Shown here piece by piece: positions 38,680 to 46,641 of a stretch of DNA of 64,000 bases. Both the position numbers and the translations under genes were made by a program. The stretch is from Bacteroidales bacterium (GTDB taxonomy: Bacteria; Bacteroidota; Bacteroidia; Bacteroidales; F082), in contig JAFPUN010000021.1 in NCBI GenBank assembly GCA_017395365.1, forward strand, positions 124,001 to 188,000. Reading direction: 5' to 3'. The notes beneath the pieces are model-generated. The model made no database searches and was not told the origin of the DNA. It saw only the letters and a program-made list of their open reading frames with translations. Every line of letters begins with the position of its first letter. The first letter of the stretch is position 1.

Positions 38680-40707
38680 TTATTGAATTGTCAGTTTGGT
38701 TGTAATCTCATGCCCCTCGTTTGTGGCCTTCAGGAAATACAATCCCTTCGGGCACTGGCCAAGGTCGATGGCTGATTGACCTTCGTGACTGCCTTCGTAA
38801 ACTTGTCGGCCCATAAGGTCGAAGACTTTCACGTTCCATTGGCCTTCGCCGAGGTTAACATTAAACTGGCCGTTGGAAGGATTGGGATAGACATTAAACT
38901 CTTGATTTTCAGCCTCATCGACCGATTGCGTCTCTTGGAACGTCACAATTTGTTTCACTGAAGTTTTATTACCTCCATAAAGGGCCTGAACCTCAATGAC
39001 ATATAGCTTTTCAGGCAAATATTCATACTCGTATTCGGTTTCATTGACATTCTCAGCAACCAAAACATTGTTCACATACACGTTGTAGCCCGTCGGCGTG
39101 CCTTGCGAAGGGGCATCCCACGAAACAAGGAGACAATGGCAATACACACCTTCCTCCTCTTCGGCCTTCAGATTCTGCACCGAATAAGGATGCTCGTCAG
39201 TGTATTCGTATGCGAAACGGCTGTTGTAAATCTCCTTGGTGGCATGGTTCTGAACCCAGACGGCCACTTCCAAATCGTTCATTTCTTCGACATGGGTCGA
39301 TGCCATATCGTATTCAAACTCAAAGTGTTGTTCATCGCCCACAGTGAAATTCACTTGTGTACCTTGGGCATCGGGGAGCATCTTCATCATGACGTGGAAG
39401 AACTCCGTCTCGCCGTTGCTGCCCGTGTTGTTGACCGTCCTTTTTTCGTTCACCGAAACGAAGACACGGGCGTTTTGGTCGACGAAAGGCATGATGTCGG
39501 CCACCACCTTGATGGTGCTGCCTTGCATGGAGAACGAGCTGCGGATATCGAACAGCGCCACCTGCTCCAACATGGGTTCGAAATTGGTGGACAACACCGG
39601 ATTCTCGCCTTGGTCGACGCCATCAAGGAAGGCTTGGGGGACGCCCACCACATTATAATAATAAAAACGGGTGTCGCTTTCAGCGGTATTGTATCGGTCG
39701 CCAAAAGTGGGATATTTCACGAAGGCGAACTGCCCGTCATAGTCCTCGCAAAGCTGGTGCAAAGCCTCGTTGTTTGCCACACACGGGCCGCACGTCGACG
39801 ACGAGAAACTCTCGATCATCACATTCCTTTCGCCAATGGCGTGAACCACCGTGAGAGTCAATTCAAGTTCATTGTTTTCATCGTTGTTGTCGCCTTCCGA
39901 ACCATTGACTTCCAATATCTTGAAAACACAATCGTGTTGGCCTAAACCAAGGTCGACGGGGGTGCTGAAAGTCAGCTCGTCGCTGGTCATATAGGGAATG
40001 TTGACCGAGAAAGTCTCCGCCACAGGCTCCTGACCGTCAATCTGATAACTCAACTCGACCGAAGTGATGGCATCGGTGCCATAGTTGAGCACCTTCACGC
40101 CAAGATTCGTTTCACCATAGGGAAGCGTAGCAGGAAATGCCAACCTCGTGAGGCCCAAATCATTGTCCGTATTGCTGATGATTTCGATGTCATCGAAGAA
40201 CCACTGGATAAACTGGTGGATGTCGGTATCAACGAACACGCAGAACTGCACGTTGGGCTGCCCCATGTCGGGCGATTCGATCGACTCAAGCACATGGTAA
40301 ACCGAAGACGAATTGTAGGTGTGGCGCCAGCACTCATGCCAGGTGACACCGCCGTCGGACGAGGTCGCAATGCCCATGTCGTTGGAACCGTAGAAATGCT
40401 CGTAGGAGTGGTTGAACGTAAACGTCACACCGCTCACACCCGTCATGTCGAAGGCAGGTGTGACTATGCGCGCCATGCCAGTAAAATATGGAGAAAATTG
40501 TAGTTCCTTCTCGTTGGGCGTACCGCCTGCATTGTTCGTGCGGGAAACGACCCAGTTGTTGCCGCCTTCGCCCATGGTCGACCATCCAGCAGGGATGGAG
40601 TTACCATCAAAGGATTCGTGAAGCAAGACAGCGCGATTTTGTGCCAATCCATTGACTGAAAGCAGGATAGCCATCGCAATAGTAATAGTAATAAATACTC
40701 TTCTCAT
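38680..40707 (-). CDS. Multidomain T9SS-exported protein with CGPC thioredoxin-like domain
   Basis: A 675-residue secreted protein. After the signal peptide (1-22) come a choice-of-anchor/MAM-like beta domain (about 25-180: LLHESFDGNSIPAGWSTMG), a CARDB-like beta segment (185-290), an Omp28/thioredoxin-like domain with Cys306-Gly-Pro-Cys309 and GVPQAFLDG, a fibronectin-III-like domain (about 510-590), and a T9SS sorting domain (NVYPNPSNGQFNVNLGEGQW). Its sorting domain is nearly the same as that of the gene 56 bases downstream, pointing to duplication. Divergent from an ECF sigma factor gene 300 bases away. Confidence 0.85.
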   Translation of the reverse strand: MRRVFITITIAMAILLSVNGLAQNRAVLLHESFDGNSIPAGWSTMGEGGNNWVVSRTNNAGGTPNEKELQFSPYFTGMARIVTPAFDMTGVSGVTFTFNHSYEHFYGSNDMGIATSSDGGVTWHECWRHTYNSSSVYHVLESIESPDMGQPNVQFCVFVDTDIHQFIQWFFDDIEIISNTDNDLGLTRLAFPATLPYGETNLGVKVLNYGTDAITSVELSYQIDGQEPVAETFSVNIPYMTSDELTFSTPVDLGLGQHDCVFKILEVNGSEGDNNDENNELELTLTVVHAIGERNVMIESFSSSTCGPCVANNEALHQLCEDYDGQFAFVKYPTFGDRYNTAESDTRFYYYNVVGVPQAFLDGVDQGENPVLSTNFEPMLEQVALFDIRSSFSMQGSTIKVVADIMPFVDQNARVFVSVNEKRTVNNTGSNGETEFFHVMMKMLPDAQGTQVNFTVGDEQHFEFEYDMASTHVEEMNDLEVAVWVQNHATKEIYNSRFAYEYTDEHPYSVQNLKAEEEEGVYCHCLLVSWDAPSQGTPTGYNVYVNNVLVAENVNETEYEYEYLPEKLYVIEVQALYGGNKTSVKQIVTFQETQSVDEAENQEFNVYPNPSNGQFNVNLGEGQWNVKVFDLMGRQVYEGSHEGQSAIDLGQCPKGLYFLKATNEGHEITTKLTIQ

Positions 40708-40970
40708 ACTTTTTACAGAATTAGTTAGTTTGCCTTTATTTTTTAATTAGGTGCAAAAGAGCAAGGGATAATAACGGAGGGATGAGGAAAGTTTTGGCAG
40801 GTTACAATTCTCCGGCCATATAAAGCGGCAAATAACCACGCCGTATTCAATTTGACATCGAAGGAGTGATGCACATATGAAGTGAATAGTTGCTGCGCGT
40901 ATTTGTTGCGGAATTATTTCAAGCATCTGTAGGACGAAAACTTTTCTCCTCAGCCCGTTATTTTCTTCCC

Positions 40971-40978
40971 TACCTTTG
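40971..40978 (+). promoter_or_regulatory. -7 promoter element of the ECF sigma operon
   Basis: TACCTTTG matches the consensus, 28 bases before the ATG at 41007. It lies inside the longer open frame, so it sets the start. The rest of the 300-base gap (40708-40970) shows no hairpin or repeat that I can support, and no clear promoter for the divergent T9SS gene. Confidence 0.6.
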
Positions 40979-41006
40979 CACCCAACTAAGCAAACACCCG
41001 AAAATA

Positions 41007-41528
41007 ATGCCGTCTGCGTCCTTTGCCTCCACCGAAAAACGCGTCGAAGCCTTCAACGCCCTTGTGTTGCGCCACAAGGCGATGATTTGGCATGTGTGCT
41101 CCGACTACAGCCTCGGAAGGGTATGGAACACAGAAGACTGCATGCAAGAGGTGATGGTCAATCTGTGGCGCGACTTCGACAAGTTCGAGGGTCGCAGCGC
41201 GGAGAAGACCTGGGTGTGGCGCGTGGCCACCAACACGATGCTCATGCTGCGCCGAAAAGACGTCAGAAGCCCGCAGACCGAAACGATGGACCCAACCAAC
41301 GAAGGCCTTGCAGGGGCAGCATTGCAGGACGACAACTACCAGCAGCTGCTGCAACTCATCGACGCACTACCCGAAGAAAACAGCATCGCCATCCGCGCCT
41401 TCCTCGACGGCTTCTCCTACAAGGAAATCGCCGACATGACTCACAGCACTGTGGGCGCCGTGGCCATGCGCATCGCACGCACCAAACGTCGGCTCAAGCG
41501 GATGTACGAAGCAGAAAACACCTTATAG
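41007..41528 (+). CDS. ECF-type RNA polymerase sigma factor
   Basis: A 173-residue sigma-70 family protein with region 2 (HKAMIWHVCSDYSLGR; DCMQEVMVNLWRDFDKFEG; KTWVWRVATNTMLMLRR) and region 4 (LPEENSIAIRAFLDGFSYK; EIADMTHSTVGAVAMRIART). ECF factors direct transcription of small regulons, often envelope related, and are held by an anti-sigma factor encoded next door. The start at 41007 is fixed by the promoter at 40971-40978. Downstream, after 3 bases, lies a small membrane protein. Confidence 0.92.
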   Translation: MPSASFASTEKRVEAFNALVLRHKAMIWHVCSDYSLGRVWNTEDCMQEVMVNLWRDFDKFEGRSAEKTWVWRVATNTMLMLRRKDVRSPQTETMDPTNEGLAGAALQDDNYQQLLQLIDALPEENSIAIRAFLDGFSYKEIADMTHSTVGAVAMRIARTKRRLKRMYEAENTL

Positions 41529-41531
41529 TTT

Positions 41532-41951
41532 ATGAACGAACAACCAACATATAGAACAATGAACGCAAACCAAAATCACGACGATTTCCGACAGCTTTGG
41601 GAACGACGCAAACAGACGTGGCAAAATGAAAACGATATGAACGTGCCCGACGACACCACCGTTCTGAAAATGGCCGAACTCGCCCGCCAAGTTTCACCTG
41701 CTCGCGATGAAAACATCGTTCCTATCAGCCTCGGACGACGCGGCCGCTGGATCCCCTATGCCGCTGCAGCCAGCGTGCTCATCGGTGTCGGTGTCATCGG
41801 TCTGACCTACCAAAGCGAAATGCCCAATCAGCCACAACTGCTTAAAGCCCAAAAGATAAACATCAACGGACAGAACGTGCGTTTCCTATGCAACAACGGT
41901 TGCTCGGCGCAAGACATACTGGTCTCGGCCAACGACATCATCAAAAAATAA
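41532..41951 (+). CDS. Single-span membrane protein, candidate anti-sigma factor
   Basis: A 139-residue protein with a cytoplasmic N-terminal part (about 1-72, rich in Asp, Gln and Arg), one transmembrane helix (WIPYAAAASVLIGVGVIGL, about 73-91) and a periplasmic tail of 48 residues with two cysteines, Cys120 and Cys124 (FLCNNGCSAQ). It follows the sigma factor by 3 bases, the standard place of an anti-sigma factor. No zinc-binding HxxxCxxC anti-sigma motif is present in the N-terminal part, so the role is inferred from position and topology. Confidence 0.7.
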   Translation: MNEQPTYRTMNANQNHDDFRQLWERRKQTWQNENDMNVPDDTTVLKMAELARQVSPARDENIVPISLGRRGRWIPYAAAASVLIGVGVIGLTYQSEMPNQPQLLKAQKININGQNVRFLCNNGCSAQDILVSANDIIKK

Positions 41952-41957
41952 CCAGCC

Positions 41958-42788
41958 ATGAAGAAAACCATCACATATCTTTTTCTGCTCCTCTTGACGG
42001 CGATGGTGGCCTGTCGCGACAACGAAAGCGGACAGGAAATGACAAGCCCGTACGATACAAATGCCGCGCTCAAACTATATTGCCAATATGCCGACAACGA
42101 GAACCTGACCGTGGCTTATCTCGGCGACTTTGAAATCAACGGCAACCCTATCGACGCTGTCATGATCCAAGCCGACAACGACCTCGACTGGCAAGAGCTG
42201 AGCAAAGACTTCGACATATTTACAAAAATTGATTCATGCGTCGAACAAAACAACATATCCATGTGCCCCAACCGCGACGAACTTATCTCCTTAGGCATTG
42301 GCATCGAGACCGACTTCCTGCAAGTACTCGGACTCGACAGCACTATCACACGCGACCAAATCACCGAAGAACACGTCAATACATTCTCGAAGTACTTGTC
42401 CCTACAAATCAAGGACATCCTCAATAACTTCCAGGACTCCGACACCCTCATCCATGATGCCACCATTATCATTGACGACGGCCCTGTGACCCCTGCCAGC
42501 AACATGTCCATCGACGAATATATCAACACCGTGGCCGAAGTCCTCACCCAAAGCATCTTCGATGAATTCTTCACCAATCAAGACAGCCTCAACCTCGCCC
42601 CCAACCCCATAGCTGAAAACAACGAATTGCTCGACAACGCCAAAAGCCACGGCCACAGCGGCTACGTTACCGCAGCCGACTACAAGAACCGCACCATGTG
42701 GCTCTTCTTCTATGATGACCAAGAGGAATGCAACGTCATCCTCACTCACATCAAAAACGACATCATCGTTGCCAGCTATGATCAATAA
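41958..42788 (+). CDS. Lipoprotein of unknown function in the ECF operon
   Basis: A 276-residue protein with a lipoprotein signal (LLLLTAMVAC, Cys19). The mature part is acidic, mostly alpha/beta, with no motif I recognise; Cys residues near the middle (DSCVEQNNISMC) and the end (EECNVIL) are notable. It lies 6 bases after the candidate anti-sigma gene and overlaps a small ORF by 11 bases. It is probably an envelope component of the regulon. Confidence 0.65.
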   Translation: MKKTITYLFLLLLTAMVACRDNESGQEMTSPYDTNAALKLYCQYADNENLTVAYLGDFEINGNPIDAVMIQADNDLDWQELSKDFDIFTKIDSCVEQNNISMCPNRDELISLGIGIETDFLQVLGLDSTITRDQITEEHVNTFSKYLSLQIKDILNNFQDSDTLIHDATIIIDDGPVTPASNMSIDEYINTVAEVLTQSIFDEFFTNQDSLNLAPNPIAENNELLDNAKSHGHSGYVTAADYKNRTMWLFFYDDQEECNVILTHIKNDIIVASYDQ

Positions 42789-43026
42789 AAGCCAAAGGAA
42801 TCCTTTTAAAGCATTTTTATCATCCATTTCTTCTGTCAACAACCGGGATGCTGCTTCGCAAAACGAGAAGAAAACCGCTCCCGTGAAGGGCGAAAGTCGC
42901 ACGAGCGTGTTCTCCACCTCAAGCAACAACACCGTCAACAACGTTGGCGTTCCCACCCGCAATGGCAACACCCGCAGCCTGGATCACTACAACATCAACC
43001 CAAAAACCAGGAAGGCAATCCACTAA
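42778..43026 (+). CDS. Small hypothetical protein (82 residues)
   Basis: The ATG lies inside the end of the lipoprotein gene (11-base overlap). The product is Ser/Asn/Thr/Lys-rich (ends TRSLDHYNINPKTRKAIH) with no signal peptide, helix or known motif. Third codon positions are mostly C or G, as in neighbouring genes, which favours real coding. Alternatively it is the eroded tail of a longer lipoprotein frame. The next 137 bases to the T9SS gene are AT-rich without clear features. Confidence 0.4.
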   Translation: MINKSQRNPFKAFLSSISSVNNRDAASQNEKKTAPVKGESRTSVFSTSSNNTVNNVGVPTRNGNTRSLDHYNINPKTRKAIH

Positions 43027-43163
43027 GGGTTGCCACTCTTCTTTTTTGTTTTTTTTCACTACTATGTTATTTTCCCACGAATCCAAGCAACTAAACAAAT
43101 CATGAAGAAAAGCAAACTAGATTCAAACAAAACATCTTTATCAACAATTAAACCAAAAGTACT

Positions 43164-44039
43164 ATGAAGAAAAATGTATTCTTTATGATGTTGTTAGCCT
43201 GCTTCGCCTTCATGGGCGTGGCACAGGCACAAAACCCGGGCGACATCCAATTGAAAGCCGTCGAAATGAACAATGTGACGATTTCTCAAGACCGGCTGCC
43301 TTCTGATGGTTCTTGGGTCTCTTACGTCGTAGATTACTCTGAAGCAAGCTTTATCGGTATCGGTATGCCTTTTAATTGGGGTTACATGTTTCCCACAGAT
43401 CTGCTGAACGAGTACAAGGGTTGCTCCATTACCCAGTTCGCTTTCTTGGATGGCGGTGAAGAGCAATTTGCCACCACCTACACGCTCAACGTTTATCTTG
43501 GCGGTGATGCCGCTCCCGAGTCTTTGGCCTACACCCAACAATTCGAAATCACTGGCACAGTCGGCGACATCGTCACTTTCAGACTCGACACTCCTATCGA
43601 CATCGACGGGACACAAAACATCTGGTTCACTTTCTATCATGACGGCTCCATTCAATATCCCGCTCCTGCCGTTCCCGATGTGGACAAGCCCAACAGCCGT
43701 TGGATCGGCATTGATGGCTATGGATGGATGGACGTGGCATCCGTCACCAGTCCCGCCTACAGTTGGCTGACCATGGTTTATATCGACGGTTACGACTGGA
43801 TCAACGAAAACAACGAAAGCATCTCCATCTATCCCAACCCCACCACGGGCAACGTAAACGTGGCCGCCCCCGGCATGAACCACATCACTGTGTTCAATGC
43901 CATGGGGCAAATGGTGATAGACATGCCCGTCAGCACCAACAGCCAGGTCTTGGACATGAGCCAATACCAAGCGGGTGTCTACATGGTGCGCGTGGCCTCT
44001 GAGAAGGGCATCAGCACCAAACGCGTGACCGTGATGTAA
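43164..44039 (+). CDS. T9SS type A sorting domain protein
   Basis: A 291-residue secreted protein: signal peptide 1-22 (FAFMGVAQAQ), a beta-sandwich region (about 25-205), and a short sorting domain (ISIYPNPTTGNVNVAAPGM, GQMVIDMPVSTNSQVLDMSQ, AGVYMVRVASEKGISTKRVTV). The middle region has no motif I can name; the aromatic-rich WFTFYHDGSIQYPAP stretch suggests a carbohydrate- or ligand-binding fold but this is weak. It is the last gene of the sigma-factor cluster and ends at a bidirectional terminator. Confidence 0.8.
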   Translation: MKKNVFFMMLLACFAFMGVAQAQNPGDIQLKAVEMNNVTISQDRLPSDGSWVSYVVDYSEASFIGIGMPFNWGYMFPTDLLNEYKGCSITQFAFLDGGEEQFATTYTLNVYLGGDAAPESLAYTQQFEITGTVGDIVTFRLDTPIDIDGTQNIWFTFYHDGSIQYPAPAVPDVDKPNSRWIGIDGYGWMDVASVTSPAYSWLTMVYIDGYDWINENNESISIYPNPTTGNVNVAAPGMNHITVFNAMGQMVIDMPVSTNSQVLDMSQYQAGVYMVRVASEKGISTKRVTVM

Positions 44040-44057
44040 TTTTTATGGCTAATGACA

Positions 44058-44087
44058 AAGAAAGGCGACCGCGAGGCCGCCTTTCTT
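44058..44087. terminator. Bidirectional terminator between convergent genes
   Basis: AAGAAAGGCG (44058-44067) pairs exactly with CGCCTTTCTT (44078-44087), loop of 10 bases. TTGTTTT follows on the plus strand and TTTGTC on the minus strand. It lies between the T9SS gene and the beta-barrel receptor gene. Confidence 0.8.
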
Positions 44088-44091
44088 GTTT

Positions 44092-46560
44092 TCAATACCC
44101 TTCTTCGGATTGCTCTTCGCCGCCACCGTCGTCACCGCCTTCGTCGCCGCCCGGACGGTTGCGCTTCATGTTCTGCTGGTTGATGCGGTAGTTGAAGTTG
44201 AGCGAGAACGAACGACGGTTCCAAGTGCTTGTGTTGTATTGCCAGAAACCATCGCCCCACGACTCGCCGCCCCAGCTGCGGCTGTTGAAGAGGTCGCGCA
44301 CGTTGAAGGTGATGGTGCCGTTGCCATGGAAGATTTCCTTGCTCACCGCGAGGTCGACCCACCAATTGCCCTTACGCATACCGAGTGGTTCCTTGTGCGG
44401 CCCCATGATGTGGGCCGTCAGCTGCAAGTCAAACCAGTTACTCACTTTGAACTTCGACACGGCACGGCCAAAGAGCATCCAAGTGGCATCATCGTATACT
44501 TTATCGTTGATTTTACCATTAAATTGTGAACGGAAGAAGTTGACGTTGCCGTTGAGGTTCCACCACTTGGTCATCTGGCCTTGGGCCACCATCTCCACGC
44601 CGAAGTCGTCGGCCTTGCCAAAATTGATGGGCATGCTGTAGAACACGCCGTCATCCTCGTAGGTGTAGCTTCGAATCATATTGGTGCCATGTCGGTAATA
44701 GGTTGTGAAATTGAAGCTGGCCTTGTCCCAGAAGTGGATGTAACCGAGTTCGTAGCTATCCATATAGGTGGGCGTCAAGGCGGGGTTGCCTAAGCGGATG
44801 TTACGGTTGTCGTTATAGGAACGGAAAGGACTCATCTGCCAGAAGCCCGGACGGCGAATACGGCGCGTGTAGCTTACCTGGAATTGGTTGAATTCATTCA
44901 CCGAATAGTTGATGTGAGCACTCGGAAAGAAGTCGAAATAAGGCTTGCCTCCGTTGATGGAGTCGTTGCCGTCGTGGGCATAGCCTTTCAGGTTGGTCAA
45001 GATGTCGGTCATCTCGGCACGCAGACCCACCTGTCCCGACCAACGGCCCCATTCGTTGCCCAAACTGGTGTAGAGTGCAGCCACCTGCTCGCTGTATTCG
45101 TAGTCATAGCAATAGTTGGACAATGGCTCCCAAATGCCGTCATTTTTCTGCCAAACGCTGTCATTGCTCAAGATGTTGCGGTTGGTGTATTTGCCGCCAA
45201 TCTCCCACTGCGCCTTGGTGAGGAAGGGATGCACATAGTCGATGCTGGCCTGCAGGTTGCGCATACGCTGGTCATTGCCCGTCTTCTGATAGATGGTCCA
45301 TAAAGCCTGCTGCGCATCCGCATTAGGATAGAGCGATTCGTTGATGTCGGAGCCTGCATTCTCAGTATTGGTGAAGAAACGCACATTGGCTTTAAGGCTG
45401 CGGCCTTTGCGTTCAAAAGTCTTGTCGTAGTCAAGGGTAACTTCATACATCGGGTCATACTCCCAATAGTCCTCAGCGCGCACATCATACGAGGCGGAGT
45501 CCCAAAGCGGATATTCATCGGAATAACGCACCACGGGATGTGTCTCCAGCTTGCCGTAACGGTAGACAAATGCGGCACTCACGATGTCGCGGTCGGTAAT
45601 GTAATAGTCGGCGCCCACGCGAACATTGTGGCCCATACGGTTCATCCTACGTTCAGTGGTCTGGTCGGTGAGTTGGGTGAAGAGGGTGTCGCCTTCAATG
45701 ATATCACTGAAGCGTTTGGTCTTATTGACACCGCCTCCAATATTTCGACGGTTGTTGAAACCGTAGCTGCCGAAGAAGTTCCAGCGTTTCAGGCGATAGT
45801 TGCCCGAAAGGCTGGCGCCGTACATCCAAGGATAACCTCCTCTGATGTTGACCGCGCCGTTGAAGCCTTGACGCTTGTCCTTCTTCAAGATGATGTTGAT
45901 GATGCCTGCCGAGCCTTCGGCATCATAGCGCACCGAAGGGTTGGTGATAACCTCGATGCGCTCAATCATGTCGCTCTGCAAGGTACGCAAAGCATCCTGA
46001 GTGCTCATGCCCGAAAGCCCCGATTCCTTGCCGTCGATGAGGATACGCACGCCGTCGTCACCGCGTAGGCTCACGTTGCCTTCCACATCGACAGACACGG
46101 CAGGGATGTTCTCCAGCACCTCGATGGCGTTGCCGGCAGTGTTGGCCACGTCCTTGCCCACATTGAACACATGCTTGTCAAGGGTCATCTCATAGGTGCT
46201 CTTCTCGGCCACCACATTCACCTCGTTCAGCATGCGGCTGTCGGGCGAGAGATTGATCTTGCCTACATCGACCGTGCTCTTTGAGCCGTCGAGGTTGACG
46301 GTTTTATAGGAAGTGATGAATCCCATGTACTGTACCTCAAGCTCATATCGGCCTTTCTCGAGTTCCATGGTAAAATGTCCCGAGGGATCGGTGACGCAGC
46401 CCGACACGAAGGTCTTGTCAGGCAATGTGCAAGCTCGTATCGTGGCGTATTCCATGGGAAGGCCTGTCGAATTGTCGATAACACGGCCTTTAACAGTAAT
46501 GGCATAAGTATACGGAAGACTGAGCAGAAGTGCTAGTATTACAAGGAGTTGTCTTTTCAT
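44092..46560 (-). CDS. TonB-dependent receptor-type outer-membrane barrel
   Basis: An 822-residue protein with a signal peptide (1-20), a carboxypeptidase-regulatory-like beta domain (about 22-105: VKGRVIDNSTGLPMEYATIR), a TonB plug (VRILIDGKESGLSGMSTQDA; RIEVITNPSVRYDAEGSAGI) and a large barrel of the OMP_b-brl_3 family. A TonB box is not evident. The C-terminus is unusual: after the last strand comes an acidic Gly/Glu/Asp-rich tail (DEGGDDGGGEEQSEEGY). It has its own promoter and no SusD-like partner, so it is not a standard glycan uptake pair. Cargo unknown. Confidence 0.88.
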   Translation of the reverse strand: MKRQLLVILALLLSLPYTYAITVKGRVIDNSTGLPMEYATIRACTLPDKTFVSGCVTDPSGHFTMELEKGRYELEVQYMGFITSYKTVNLDGSKSTVDVGKINLSPDSRMLNEVNVVAEKSTYEMTLDKHVFNVGKDVANTAGNAIEVLENIPAVSVDVEGNVSLRGDDGVRILIDGKESGLSGMSTQDALRTLQSDMIERIEVITNPSVRYDAEGSAGIINIILKKDKRQGFNGAVNIRGGYPWMYGASLSGNYRLKRWNFFGSYGFNNRRNIGGGVNKTKRFSDIIEGDTLFTQLTDQTTERRMNRMGHNVRVGADYYITDRDIVSAAFVYRYGKLETHPVVRYSDEYPLWDSASYDVRAEDYWEYDPMYEVTLDYDKTFERKGRSLKANVRFFTNTENAGSDINESLYPNADAQQALWTIYQKTGNDQRMRNLQASIDYVHPFLTKAQWEIGGKYTNRNILSNDSVWQKNDGIWEPLSNYCYDYEYSEQVAALYTSLGNEWGRWSGQVGLRAEMTDILTNLKGYAHDGNDSINGGKPYFDFFPSAHINYSVNEFNQFQVSYTRRIRRPGFWQMSPFRSYNDNRNIRLGNPALTPTYMDSYELGYIHFWDKASFNFTTYYRHGTNMIRSYTYEDDGVFYSMPINFGKADDFGVEMVAQGQMTKWWNLNGNVNFFRSQFNGKINDKVYDDATWMLFGRAVSKFKVSNWFDLQLTAHIMGPHKEPLGMRKGNWWVDLAVSKEIFHGNGTITFNVRDLFNSRSWGGESWGDGFWQYNTSTWNRRSFSLNFNYRINQQNMKRNRPGGDEGGDDGGGEEQSEEGY

Positions 46561-46592
46561 AAAAGGGATGAATTTGCTCGTTTAGGAAACTG

Positions 46593-46600
46593 CAAAAATA
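46593..46600 (-). promoter_or_regulatory. -7 promoter element of the barrel receptor gene
   Basis: The minus strand reads TATTTTTG, 32 bases before the start at 46560, in an AT-rich gap after priA. Confidence 0.55.
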
Positions 46601-46641
46601 GGCATTTTCAAGCAATTAGCGTTTGGAATTGTTGGAGAAAA

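Noticed and set aside
40890..41006. N-terminal extension of the ECF sigma factor
   Set aside because: It contains the promoter element TACCTTTG, and the added residues do not resemble sigma region 1 or 2.
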